Source: Desulfovibrio mangrovi
Lineage (GTDB): Bacteria; Desulfobacterota; Desulfovibrionia; Desulfovibrionales; Desulfovibrionaceae
Direction of reading: 5' to 3'
Assembly: GCF_026230175.1 (NCBI RefSeq)
Contig: NZ_CP104208.1
Span: forward strand, 3,348,001 to 3,412,000
DNA: 64,000 nt
Positions 36,388 to 44,844 of the stretch are shown here, piece after piece. The number at the start of each line of letters is the position of its first letter. Position 1 is the stretch's first letter. The notes under the pieces are model-generated. The model did no database searches, was not told the DNA's origin, and was given only the letters and a program-made list of their open reading frames with translations. Made by a program: the position numbers and the translations under genes.

Positions 36388-36419
36388 AAAGGGGCGTCCT
36401 TACGGGCGCCCCTTTTTTT
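36388..36419 (+). terminator. Terminator after the tolC-like gene
   Basis: Stem AAAGGGGCG (36388-36396) and CGCCCCTTT (36407-36415) followed by a run of seven T residues. Confidence 0.85.
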
Positions 36420-36553
36420 AGAAGCATAGTGGGCAACAGGGATGCTGAGCGTATGGGGCGTGTTGCAATTGGTCAGACCTTTATGCTAGTTTTCAGCTTT
36501 CCTGAATAAACACGGAGTGCCCGCCTGCACGCCGGTAATCAAAGGAGCGAGGC

Positions 36554-37438
36554 ATGGAATTGAAGACAGTGGGCTGGATAGGAACCGGTGTCATGGGAAG
36601 GTCCATGTGCGGGCATTTGATCAAGGCCGGCTATGCCGCCAACGTGTACAATCGTTCGCCTGAAAAGGCGGCTGACCTTGTGGCGGCCGGAGCCAAGCTT
36701 TGCGCAACTCCTGCCGAGGTTGCTGCCGGTAGTGACGTGGTGTTTACCATCGTGGGCTTTCCCAACGATGTGGAGGAGGTCTACTTCGGGCCTGCAGGCA
36801 TTATCAGCAATGCCCGCAAAGGAACGGTGCTGGTGGATATGACGACATCCAAGCCTGCTTTGGCTCAGGCCATTGCCAAAGAGGCAGAAGCGCATGGGCT
36901 GGATGCGTTGGACGCGCCTGTTTCCGGCGGGGATCTCGGGGCGAGAAACGCTGCGTTGGCCATTATGGTCGGGGGCCAGCAGGCCGTGTACGACCGGGTG
37001 CTGCCGCTATTTAACGCCATGGGCAAGACCATCCAGCTGATGGGGCCAGCCGGGGCTGGTCAGCATACCAAGATGTGTAACCAGATCCTCATCGCAGGCA
37101 CCATGATTGGTGTGGTGGAATCCCTGCTCTATGCCGCTCGGGCCGGAATGGACCATGATGCCGTTATCGACATCATCGGCAGTGGGGCGGCCAGTTCATG
37201 GTCTATCAATAACCTTGGTCGGCGCATTGCCAAGGGCGACTATGATCCCGGCTTTTATATCAAGCATTTCATCAAGGACATGGGCATAGCGTTGGAAGAG
37301 GCCCGCGCCATGCATCTGGCTCTGCCCGGTCTTTCTCTTGTGCACCAGTTGTATGTTGCTGCGCAGGCGCAGGGGCTGGAGAATCTGGGGACGCAAGGTC
37401 TCTATAAGGCCTGTCTGGCTGTTAACGGTCTTTCATAA
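36554..37438 (+). CDS. NAD(P)-dependent oxidoreductase, 3-hydroxyisobutyrate dehydrogenase family
   Basis: Protein of 294 residues with AAAGGAG 6 nt before the ATG. The Rossmann motif GWIGTGVMGRSM (about 7-18) and NRSPEKAADL mark the cofactor site. DAPVSGGDLGA is the family substrate-binding motif. K in GQHTKMCNQIL is the catalytic lysine position of beta-hydroxyacid dehydrogenases. Likely reactions are oxidation of 3-hydroxyisobutyrate or reduction of small semialdehydes such as succinic or tartronate semialdehyde; the sequence alone does not decide. It is monocistronic, between two terminators. Confidence 0.9.
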   Translation: MELKTVGWIGTGVMGRSMCGHLIKAGYAANVYNRSPEKAADLVAAGAKLCATPAEVAAGSDVVFTIVGFPNDVEEVYFGPAGIISNARKGTVLVDMTTSKPALAQAIAKEAEAHGLDALDAPVSGGDLGARNAALAIMVGGQQAVYDRVLPLFNAMGKTIQLMGPAGAGQHTKMCNQILIAGTMIGVVESLLYAARAGMDHDAVIDIIGSGAASSWSINNLGRRIAKGDYDPGFYIKHFIKDMGIALEEARAMHLALPGLSLVHQLYVAAQAQGLENLGTQGLYKACLAVNGLS

Positions 37439-37460
37439 CGGTGTGGTTGCGTGAATGATA

Positions 37461-37498
37461 ACAGGCCGCTTTCCTGGTGAAAGCGGCCTGTATTTTTT
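37461..37498 (+). terminator. Terminator after the dehydrogenase gene
   Basis: A perfect 13-bp stem ACAGGCCGCTTTC (37461-37473) with its complement (37479-37491) and a 5-nt loop, followed by ATTTTTT. Confidence 0.88.
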
Positions 37499-37510
37499 GG
37501 GGAAAGGTAA

Positions 37511-37541
37511 CAAAAAAGCTCCGGCGTATGCCGGAGCTTTT
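37511..37541 (-). terminator. Terminator of tRNA-Leu
   Basis: A 12-bp stem AAAAGCTCCGGC (37514-37525) and its complement (37530-37541) with loop GTAT. On the minus strand it ends in a T run. Confidence 0.85.
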
Positions 37542-37551
37542 GCATTCCGTG

Positions 37552-37638
37552 TGGTGCCCAAGAGAGGACTCGAACCTCCATGAGGGAACCCTCACTAGAC
37601 CCTGAACCTAGCGTGTCTACCAATTCCACCACTTGGGC
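37552..37638 (-). tRNA. tRNA-Leu (anticodon CAG)
   Basis: An 87-nt class II tRNA on the minus strand. The acceptor is GCCCAAG/CTTGGGC, the anticodon loop TTCAGGG sits in a CTAGG/TCTAG stem, and there is a long variable arm (GAGGGTTCCCTC region). The T arm is GGAGG-TTCGAGT-CCTCT-type, discriminator A, CCA encoded. Confidence 0.95.
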
Positions 37639-37678
37639 ACGGAACGTTCCGAGCGTTTAACTCGGCGTCGAGGAGAGG

Positions 37679-37707
37679 TGTTTATCGGGATTGTGTTCCG
37701 TTGGCAA
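37679..37707 (-). promoter_or_regulatory. Promoter of tRNA-Leu
   Basis: Minus strand TTGCCA (37707-37702), a 17-bp spacer, TAAACA (37684-37679). It is the same hexamer pair as upstream of tRNA-Phe copy 1, but about 40 bp from the tRNA. Confidence 0.55.
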
Positions 37708-37833
37708 GCAAAATTTTCAAATGCACCCAAATAATGTGGCCGCTTGAGACGCAGTGCGCCTGATTATTTCAGCTAGTTCGCCGTGTCGGCCGTGCTGCGT
37801 TATTCCAAACTCTGCGGTAGGCGGCATCAACCC

Positions 37834-37862
37834 TTGAAGGCTTGGCTCTTTTAAGGTAGCTA
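37834..37862 (+). promoter_or_regulatory. Possible ribF promoter
   Basis: TTGAAG (37834-37839), a 17-bp spacer, TAGCTA (37857-37862), 74 bp before the ribF start. It is only a moderate match. No FMN riboswitch signature is present in the leader. Confidence 0.3.
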
Positions 37863-37936
37863 TAGTCGCCTTCACAGACGGTTTTTCCTGCCTGCCGGAA
37901 ACGGGGGAGGAAAAAATCACACCGCTGGCGGTATGC

Positions 37937-38881
37937 ATGGAAATCGCACGAGAATTACAGGAAATTTCCATAGATCTTTCACGGGGCTGTTGTGTCACCA
38001 TCGGCAACTTTGACGGTGTGCATAACGGTCACCGTAAGCTTATACGCCGCACCATGGAAAAAGCGGCCAAGCTGGGCCTGCCCAGTGTTGTCGTTACGTT
38101 CTGCCCTCATCCTCTCAAAGTGCTGGCCGGAGCGCATGCTGCTCCCCTTATTACGGACTACGAGAAGAAGCTGGACCTCTTTGAGGCGTTAGGTGTTGAT
38201 CTGGTTCTCATGCTGGAGTTCACCAAGACTCTGGCAGCCATGGAGCCTGAGCAGTTCGTGCGCGAGGTGCTGGTTGATGCCCTGCACATGAAAGAGTTGG
38301 TTGTCGGATACGACTACTCTTTCGGTAAAGGCCGTAAGGGTAACTTTGCACTCCTCTCAGAACTGGGCACCAAGTACGGGTACGGAACGGAACGTCTTGA
38401 TCCCGTGATCATAGACGGGGCCATTGTCAGCTCCACGCGCATTCGCGATATGATCAAGGCCGGACGAGTGTGGTATGTGCGCCCGCTTATGGACCGGTTT
38501 TACGTCATCCGAGGCTCCGTGGTTCGTGGTATGGATCGCGGGGGCAGGCTGCTCGGTTTCCCCACCGCCAATATGCGGGTGAAGGATGAGCTTTATCCCA
38601 TGCCCGGCGTCTATGCCACGTGGGCCGAACTGGACGGCAAGGTCTACAAGGCCGTCACCAACATCGGCACCAATCCCACCTTCGGCAATGATGAGATAAG
38701 CGTGGAAACCTTCATCATGGATTTCAAGCAGGATATCTATGGGTGGGAGCTGCGCCTCAATTTTGTGACCCGTTTGCGGGATGAGAAGAAATTTGGCAGT
38801 GTCGAAGAGTTGGTGGCGCAGATAACCAAGGATATCGCTCTGGCTCGGCAGATTCTGGAGACGCCGGAAGCGCAGCTCTAG
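37937..38881 (+). CDS. ribF: Bifunctional riboflavin kinase / FAD synthetase
   Basis: Protein of 314 residues, normal length for RibF. The N-terminal nucleotidyltransferase half has GNFDGVHNGHRKL (about 23-35) and, later, the ISSTRIR-type motif as VSSTRIRDMI. The C-terminal kinase half has GRLLGFPTANM and GVYATW. The enzyme phosphorylates riboflavin to FMN and adenylates FMN to FAD in the cytoplasm. No strong ribosome binding site is seen before the ATG, which was kept because the family starts nearby. It stands alone between tRNA-Leu and a CLC channel gene. Confidence 0.95.
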   Translation: MEIARELQEISIDLSRGCCVTIGNFDGVHNGHRKLIRRTMEKAAKLGLPSVVVTFCPHPLKVLAGAHAAPLITDYEKKLDLFEALGVDLVLMLEFTKTLAAMEPEQFVREVLVDALHMKELVVGYDYSFGKGRKGNFALLSELGTKYGYGTERLDPVIIDGAIVSSTRIRDMIKAGRVWYVRPLMDRFYVIRGSVVRGMDRGGRLLGFPTANMRVKDELYPMPGVYATWAELDGKVYKAVTNIGTNPTFGNDEISVETFIMDFKQDIYGWELRLNFVTRLRDEKKFGSVEELVAQITKDIALARQILETPEAQL

Positions 38882-39046
38882 ACGTTTCCGGTATGCATTT
38901 GCCCAGCTTTAAGGGCGGGCTGTTTTGAGTTGTTTTGTATCCGCAGGGCCGCTTGGCGGCGCTGTCTGCGTTTTTCAGCAAACAACCCGAGGGGGAGTTT
39001 GCTTTTCTGCGTTCAGCCGTTTAGATGATTGATCGGGAGTATATTC

Positions 39047-40858
39047 ATGTCCAGTCCTCTGAAGCGCCTCTGGAGGGAGTACCTCATCCTGTATCGCAAC
39101 GTCACGTATGTGCGTATGCTGGTCATCGGTATCCTTCTCGGGGTGCTCACAGGTATCGCCTCTGTTCTGTTCTTCCTTGGCATAGAATACTTCAAGCATC
39201 TTATTCAGGGGCAGTGGGCCGGACTGAGTCTGCCTGCTCCGGCGGGTGAGTCCATGTTTCACGGGCATGGTGGAGAACACTATCGTCCCTGGATCATCCC
39301 GCTTTCCTGTCTTGCTGTCGGTCTTATTACCGGTTGGCTTGTGGAGCGTTTTCTGCCGCAATCCATATCCGGCATGACTGACGGCACGGATGCCATGATC
39401 AAGGCCTTTCACAAGGACAAGGGGGTTATCAACCCCCGTGCGCCTATCATCAAGGGTATAACCTCTATCTTTACCATTGCGTCCGGTGGTTCCGCAGGGC
39501 GCGAGGGCCCCATTTCGCAGATCGGCGCTGGTCTCGGTTCCTGGCTGGCCGACCGCTTGGGGCTTTCCATCAAGGAACGTCGCATTCTTATGCTCACCGG
39601 CGCTGCCGGCGGGCTTGGTGCTGTTTTTCGTGCCCCTCTCGGTGGTGCGTTGACAGCCATCGAGGTGATCTACAAGGAAGATTTTGAATCCGAAGCAATT
39701 GTGCCCGCGGTCATTTCATCCGTTGTGGCCTATTCGATCTTTACCTTCGCCTTCGGCACCGCGCCCATGTTTGGCATTCCCCAGTTTTCGTTCAGCAACA
39801 TATTCGAGTTGCCGTTCTATGTGATTCTGGCCTTTGCCTGTGCCTTCACCGGCTGGATGTATGTGCGCACCTTTCAGTTCCTGAAGTATTCCGTGTTCGA
39901 GAAAATGCGTGCCCGGGTGGGCATCATGTGGACCATGGCTGCAGGCGGTCTGATCATGGGCATGTTCGGCATGATGTATCCCAAGGTGATTTCTGGCGGA
40001 TACGGATGGCTTGAGCAAGCCATTCTGGGCGAGCTGACCGTGACCACCATGATTGTGGTGGTGCTGGCCAAGACCTTGGCCACTTCCATTACATTAGGCT
40101 CCGGCATGAGCGGCGGCATGTTTGCCCCTGCTTTGTTTGTGGGCGGCATGACCGGCGGAGTGGTGGGCTTCAGTGCCCACAAGTTCTATCCGGATGTCGT
40201 TACCCAGCCGGGGGGCTACGTGATGGTGGGCATGGCTGCCTTTTTTGCCGGAGTCGCCAATGCGCCCATCGGTCCGCTGGTCATGGTGTGTGAGCTGACG
40301 CAGGGCTATGGCCTGCTGGCACCGCTCATGCTTGCCTCGGCCATCTGTCTGGTGGTGAACCGCAAAACCTCGCTGTATGAGAATCAGCTTGAGAACAAGT
40401 TTGAGTCTCCGGCGCACATCAACGATGCCACCATCAATATTCTCGAAAAGCTGCACGTTCACGAATTCTTCCAGCGCGGGCGCGTGACTATTCTGGAGGA
40501 ATCCATCACGCTCAAGGCGTTGACGGACATTATTGCGGGTACCAACGAGTTCTTCTTCCCCGTCAAGAATCACGAGGGCGAGATTACGGGTATTCTGTCG
40601 CTGAACGATGTGCGCAACCTGCTCTATGAGGAATGTCTGTTTGACCTGGTCATCGTGGGCGAACTTGCCCGTCCGCCGGTCACGCTTGAAGAGAATGACG
40701 ATCTCTATACAGCCCTGCTCAAGTTCGTGGACAGTGATCTTGGTCAGATACCGGTCATCAAGGACGATGATCCGCATACCATTCTCGGTCTTATCAACAG
40801 GGCAGACGTGTTCCGTGCCTACACCACGCATCTGAAGGTCATTCAGGCTGAAGAATAG
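39047..40858 (+). CDS. CLC-family chloride channel/transporter with C-terminal CBS pair
   Basis: Protein of 603 residues from ATG 39047, chosen over the ATG six codons earlier because GGGAG lies 7 nt upstream. About ten membrane segments are present. The anion-selectivity motifs are GSAGREGPISQIGAG (with the gating-glutamate position of GREGP), a fold-typical FRAPLGGAL and GSGMSGGMFAPAL. Residues from about 470 form two CBS domains (near RGRVTILEESITL and ARPPVTLEENDDL), which in other CLCs bind adenine nucleotides. It moves chloride or similar anions across the inner membrane; channel versus proton antiport cannot be settled here. Confidence 0.92.
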   Translation: MSSPLKRLWREYLILYRNVTYVRMLVIGILLGVLTGIASVLFFLGIEYFKHLIQGQWAGLSLPAPAGESMFHGHGGEHYRPWIIPLSCLAVGLITGWLVERFLPQSISGMTDGTDAMIKAFHKDKGVINPRAPIIKGITSIFTIASGGSAGREGPISQIGAGLGSWLADRLGLSIKERRILMLTGAAGGLGAVFRAPLGGALTAIEVIYKEDFESEAIVPAVISSVVAYSIFTFAFGTAPMFGIPQFSFSNIFELPFYVILAFACAFTGWMYVRTFQFLKYSVFEKMRARVGIMWTMAAGGLIMGMFGMMYPKVISGGYGWLEQAILGELTVTTMIVVVLAKTLATSITLGSGMSGGMFAPALFVGGMTGGVVGFSAHKFYPDVVTQPGGYVMVGMAAFFAGVANAPIGPLVMVCELTQGYGLLAPLMLASAICLVVNRKTSLYENQLENKFESPAHINDATINILEKLHVHEFFQRGRVTILEESITLKALTDIIAGTNEFFFPVKNHEGEITGILSLNDVRNLLYEECLFDLVIVGELARPPVTLEENDDLYTALLKFVDSDLGQIPVIKDDDPHTILGLINRADVFRAYTTHLKVIQAEE

Positions 40859-40880
40859 GCTTCAGGGGCTTGAAAACAAG

Positions 40881-40917
40881 AAAAGCGCACCGTCCTCAGG
40901 ATGGTGCGCTTTTTTTG
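40881..40917. terminator. Bidirectional terminator between CLC and HD-GYP genes
   Basis: Stem AAAAGCGCACC (40881-40891) and GGTGCGCTTTT (40903-40913) with T runs on both strands, between convergent genes. Confidence 0.85.
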
Positions 40918-40919
40918 TC

Positions 40920-41684
40920 TTACAGGGGCATTGTGAGGCATGCAGCGGCATGGTCGCTGTCTTTGAGCATTGCGGTCAGGTCGTGTATGTGCTGCCGAGT
41001 TGCGAGGGCCGCCTGAACCACCAGCGGGTCGAATTGGTAGCCGGAGCATTGCCTGAGTTCTTCCATGGCTTCATCAAAGCTCATGGCCTTGCGATATGGT
41101 CTGTTCTGGAGCATGGCGGAAAGTGAATCCGCTACGGCAATAATGCGCGCTCCCCGGGGTATGGCGTTGCCCGCCAAGCCGTACGGGTAGCCCTTGCCGT
41201 CATAGCGTTCATGGTGGTGCAGAATCATGGCCTGAATGCCCGTCATTTTGGAAAAGGCCTGTACCGGCTGTACGATGTTGGCTCCGATGGCCGGGTGCTG
41301 CCGGATGAGATGCATTTCCTCTTCGTCCAGGGGGCCCTGTTTCTGGAGTACCCTGTCAGGTACACCGATTTTGCCTATGTCGTGCAAGTGGCCGGCGATA
41401 TGCAGAATGTCAGCTTCATGGCATGTCAGACCGAGCTTTTGGCCTATGGCCTGTGCGACTACGGCAACTTCTTCGGAATGGCAGCTTGTGTTCGGGTCTT
41501 TGGCGTCAATGGCGTTTCCGAGAGATTCCGCAAACTGGTGCAGAGACCGGCTGACTGCGTCGTCGCAATGTTGGGAGCAGGGGAGTGTTACCGGAAAGGC
41601 ATTCTCTGTTTTGTGAGCTGTCTTGCTCCCGAGATGTCTGGCGGCTTCAGGCTGCTTGGAGCGAACGTGGTATAGATGTTTCAT
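40920..41684 (-). CDS. HD-GYP domain protein, probable c-di-GMP phosphodiesterase
   Basis: Protein of 254 residues with no membrane segment. The HD-GYP domain begins near residue 45 and has every hallmark: HD at 101-102 in HLHDIGK, H130 in RQHPAIGA, HHHER (156-160), DGKGYP and VADSLSAM. This intact set contrasts with the degenerate HD domain of the adhesin locus 22 kb away. HD-GYP enzymes hydrolyse cyclic di-GMP. The first 40 residues are basic and cysteine-containing with no recognised domain, so the input signal is unknown. It is monocistronic. Confidence 0.9.
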   Translation of the reverse strand: MKHLYHVRSKQPEAARHLGSKTAHKTENAFPVTLPCSQHCDDAVSRSLHQFAESLGNAIDAKDPNTSCHSEEVAVVAQAIGQKLGLTCHEADILHIAGHLHDIGKIGVPDRVLQKQGPLDEEEMHLIRQHPAIGANIVQPVQAFSKMTGIQAMILHHHERYDGKGYPYGLAGNAIPRGARIIAVADSLSAMLQNRPYRKAMSFDEAMEELRQCSGYQFDPLVVQAALATRQHIHDLTAMLKDSDHAAACLTMPL

Positions 41685-41785
41685 GGCAGATTGGTGTGCG
41701 CAAAAGATTGAGGGTGTTTGATAATGAAATTCGTTATCACTGATAGGGGCTTTTGATCACACTGTCAAACGGAATAGCGAGCGGG

Positions 41786-42514
41786 TTAGAACAAGGAGAG
41801 AGGTTGCTCCTGCTTTCGTGAAACAGGCTGGAGCAGGTGCGGGCTGTCTGTGGCCACGCTGTTAACCTCGGTGGAGACAGGCCATCTGTTCATGGTTTCA
41901 GCCGGTAAGGGGAGGCAGAGCTGACGAATGGTATTCTGTGGGGTCGCAGCATCCAGCCATGCGGCGTGGGCTTCTGGAGACAGAATTACCGGCATGCGGT
42001 CGTGCATGGGGCTGATGCTGCTGTTTGCCGTTGTGGTGAGGATGATGAGGCGCAGGATGGTTTGGAGGTTGTCAGGCGATTTGAGGGGGAAGTCTGTGGG
42101 TAGAAGCAAGCCGCCGAGGAAGGTCAGAGGTGTGTTTCTGGCGGCAAATGCGGAGGGAAGGCGCGTGCCGGAAGGCAGGCGCTGCCATTCATAAAAGGCT
42201 TCTGCAGGTACCAGACAACGGGCCGAGCGCATGGCTCCTGAAAAGAGGGGGCGCTCAAAGGCGGACTCGGATCTGGCGTTGATGATTAACGTGGAGCGGG
42301 AAAGTGCTCTGTTCTTGGTCCCTGATGATCGGTTTGGAACTTTGCTGGACGTTGCGAGTCCCCAAGGTATCAGGGACGCCTGGTCGTTCTGTACTATCAA
42401 AACAGAACGGGTGGGGGCGATGTTCCATGAGGGCTGGTACTCCTCAGGGATGGGAGCCGATACAAGCTCTTCAAGCCGTTTCTTGGGTATGCCCAAGGCA
42501 AAGCGTCCGCACAT
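41786..42514 (-). CDS. SOS response-associated peptidase (SRAP/HMCES family)
   Basis: Protein of 242 residues beginning MCGRF, so removal of Met exposes the catalytic Cys2 that cross-links to abasic sites in single-stranded DNA. Other family residues are visible: N in WNIAPT (about 31), NARSE (about 78-82), AEAFYEW and HDRMPVIL near 169. The family (YedK in E. coli) shields abasic DNA and is often near SOS genes, though none is adjacent here. I did not find a convincing LexA-type operator upstream. Confidence 0.92.
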   Translation of the reverse strand: MCGRFALGIPKKRLEELVSAPIPEEYQPSWNIAPTRSVLIVQNDQASLIPWGLATSSKVPNRSSGTKNRALSRSTLIINARSESAFERPLFSGAMRSARCLVPAEAFYEWQRLPSGTRLPSAFAARNTPLTFLGGLLLPTDFPLKSPDNLQTILRLIILTTTANSSISPMHDRMPVILSPEAHAAWLDAATPQNTIRQLCLPLPAETMNRWPVSTEVNSVATDSPHLLQPVSRKQEQPLSLF

Positions 42515-42616
42515 TTATTGATTCTACGTTGTTTTTCGGCAGTAGCCAACAGAAGGAGTGGGGGCTGTGCGTAACGCGGGCAGGAAGCGGCTGTTTCACC
42601 GGATTTTCCGGAGGGC

Positions 42617-42645
42617 AAAACAAAAGCCCCCGCTTTCGCGGGGGC
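42617..42645 (-). terminator. Terminator after pal
   Basis: Stem GCCCCCGC (42626-42633) and GCGGGGGC (42638-42645) with a 4-nt loop; the minus strand continues TTTTGTTTTG. Confidence 0.85.
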
Positions 42646-42669
42646 CTCTGCAAAAAAAACTGTGCGGTA

Positions 42670-43203
42670 CTACTTGATGATCTTGAATTCGGCGCGGCGG
42701 TTCTTGGACCACACGGCCTCGCCCTTGCCTTCAACGGCAGGACGTTCTTCACCGAAAGATACCACTTCGATCTGGGAAGCGGAAACGCCGAGCACCATCA
42801 GGTATTCCTTAACGGCGCGAGCGCGGCGCTCACCCAATGCAAGGTTGTATTCTTCAGTGCCACGTTCGTCACAATGACCTTCCACCAGCACGCGCAGCTG
42901 GGGGAACTTCTTCATGACGGCGGCCTTGTTCTTCAGAGAGTCACGGTAGTCAGCCTTGATGTCGAACTTGTCGAAATCAAAGTATACCAGTTCGTCGGTG
43001 ATAACCATGCGGGCCTTGCTCAGAGCTTCTGCAAGCTCCTGCTCAGCGGTCATAGCACCGGAATCTACAGTTTCCACCGGAGCCTGTTCTACGGCCGGAG
43101 CCTGTTCAGGGGTGGTAGCTACCTGCTTCTTGGCACAGCCGAAGCTCATAGCCAAAACCAATACCATAAACAGTGCCAGCCCGATCCGTTTCATGTTGCG
43201 CAT
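42670..43203 (-). CDS. pal: Peptidoglycan-associated lipoprotein Pal
   Basis: Protein of 177 residues with AGGAGG 8 nt before the ATG. The signal ends in lipobox SFGC, with lipidated C23. An Ala/Pro/Glu-rich linker (27-60) leads to an OmpA-like domain with EGHCDERGTEEYNLALGERRA, which contains the aspartate and arginine that bind meso-diaminopimelate. Pal anchors the outer membrane to peptidoglycan and cycles with TolB during division. It follows tolB after 253 bp and has a good promoter of its own. Confidence 0.95.
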   Translation of the reverse strand: MRNMKRIGLALFMVLVLAMSFGCAKKQVATTPEQAPAVEQAPVETVDSGAMTAEQELAEALSKARMVITDELVYFDFDKFDIKADYRDSLKNKAAVMKKFPQLRVLVEGHCDERGTEEYNLALGERRARAVKEYLMVLGVSASQIEVVSFGEERPAVEGKGEAVWSKNRRAEFKIIK

Positions 43204-43339
43204 TGAATATTCCTCCTAATGCTCTGTACAAATCTCTTTTAGCGGACACACAAGAATGGTCAGCCTCTTTCCCATTTTCGCACGCTCAGCGGGAGCTCAT
43301 CTGAGGTTCACAAGCTGATCACACACTGAACGCGACAGT

Positions 43340-43367
43340 ATCGTAGCTTAGGCATAGATTTTGTCAA
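43340..43367 (-). promoter_or_regulatory. Internal promoter for pal
   Basis: Minus strand TTGACA (43367-43362), a 16-bp spacer, TACGAT (43345-43340), about 137 bp before the pal start codon, in the unusually long tolB-pal gap. Confidence 0.5.
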
Positions 43368-43456
43368 GATGAATCCCATTGGTTATCAAAGGGTTCTAGG
43401 CCTGCGTGTGGCTTGTGGAGCCGATGCCGAGCCTGCGGCGTGGGAAAAATATTTTT

Positions 43457-44797
43457 TTATTCTGGTACAAAACCCCACGTGGGCATGGATGCTTCACCGT
43501 CTCCGGTGGGCACCTGCCGGGGTTCTCCGCCGTGGCGGGTAGTCAGGTAGATCTTGTTCTGACCGGATCTGGTGGATGAGAAAGCGAGGAAATAGCCGTC
43601 GGGTGCAAAGGAGGGCATTTCATCGGTGCCGGGGCCGAAGGTCACCTGCTTTTCCCTTCCGGTCACAAGGTCCATGACAAAGATGCGGTGACCGCCGTTG
43701 ATCATGCGGGAAAAGGCCACAAGCTCACCATCGGGTGAGATGGAAGGGCTGGTGTTATAGTTGCCTTCGCGGGTAACGCGTTCATCGCTGCCGGTCTTCA
43801 GGTTCTTGAGGAAGATGTGCGGGTTGCCTCTGCGGCTGGAGACGTAAGCCATCTTGGTGCCCGTGGCATCGAAGGAGGGGGAAACGTCAATGGCCCAGTT
43901 TTCAACCAGCGTGGATTCCTTCTTGAAGACGTGGTTCAGCAGATAGATGTCAGGGTTGCCGCCGGAGGCGAGGCTTACCGCAACCTTGTTGTTGGGCAGG
44001 AAGGTGGGGCCGATGATGGTGTTGCCGGGGAACTTGATATGCTGCACGCGGCGGGTCAGGCGGTCCCATACACCCAGAGAGTGATAACGGTCACTAATGT
44101 GACTGAAGATGATGTAGCGGCCATCAGGCGACCATGAGGGCGACAGGCTGAGGCCGGGCAGCTTGGTGAGCTGACGCATGTCGCGGCCGGTGGGATGAAC
44201 GGACCAGATGTCCTTCTGCCTCTTGCCCGCCTTTTTCACGAAGGCGAGGGTGGAGAGGAAGAAGTCGCCGCGTCCGGTCAGTGCCTTCATGAAATCGGCG
44301 CAGAAGCGGTCTGCCACGCGGGGCAGAATCTCGGGTGTTATGTCGTAGTAGGCCTTGCCCAGTACCAGCTTGCCGGAAAGCACTTCGTAGACGCGAAGCT
44401 CCACGCTGGGGGCTTTGCCCGGAACCGGGGTGGGCCAGCCTGCGGTGACGATGAGGTCCACGCCTGCGAGCTGGTAGCGGCGCATATCCACATCAGGCGT
44501 TTTGTAACCGGCGGGCTTGTTGCCGCCGAGTATGGCAGAACCTTCCACAATATTGATGAAGGGAAGGAAATACAGGTTGCGGTCGATGAGAGACTTCAGT
44601 TCTCCCCCCATGGGGGGGGCTGGAATAATGGGGCCGGCGGCACCGGCGGTGCCGAGCGGTTCTGTGGTGGTCAGATTCAGAGCAGCCTGACCCGGTCCGT
44701 AGATATCCACTTCCAGAGAGCGTGCATGGGCCTGCAGCATCGTGAGGGCAAGGGTCACGATAACGAGAAGGGTCGTTCTGAGTTGTTTCATGTTCAT
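43457..44797 (-). CDS. tolB: Tol-Pal system protein TolB
   Basis: Protein of 446 residues. A signal peptide (about 1-25, ending HARS) leads to an N-terminal alpha/beta domain and then a beta-propeller whose blades show repeats such as SPSWSPDGRYIIFSH, SPSFDATGTKMAYVS, SPSISPDGELVAFSR and MPSFAPDGYFLAFSS. TolB is the periplasmic partner of Pal and TolA in outer membrane constriction. The start is one of two near ATGs (44797 or 44791) without a strong site. tolA ends 47 bp upstream. Confidence 0.95.
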   Translation of the reverse strand: MNMKQLRTTLLVIVTLALTMLQAHARSLEVDIYGPGQAALNLTTTEPLGTAGAAGPIIPAPPMGGELKSLIDRNLYFLPFINIVEGSAILGGNKPAGYKTPDVDMRRYQLAGVDLIVTAGWPTPVPGKAPSVELRVYEVLSGKLVLGKAYYDITPEILPRVADRFCADFMKALTGRGDFFLSTLAFVKKAGKRQKDIWSVHPTGRDMRQLTKLPGLSLSPSWSPDGRYIIFSHISDRYHSLGVWDRLTRRVQHIKFPGNTIIGPTFLPNNKVAVSLASGGNPDIYLLNHVFKKESTLVENWAIDVSPSFDATGTKMAYVSSRRGNPHIFLKNLKTGSDERVTREGNYNTSPSISPDGELVAFSRMINGGHRIFVMDLVTGREKQVTFGPGTDEMPSFAPDGYFLAFSSTRSGQNKIYLTTRHGGEPRQVPTGDGEASMPTWGFVPE

Positions 44798-44844
44798 GTG
44801 CTCGTTAATTATCGCAACCCTGACGGGGATTGCGGTGATGTCGT

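Noticed and set aside
37640-37936. Possible FMN riboswitch in the ribF leader
   Set aside because: None of the conserved RFN-element segments are present.
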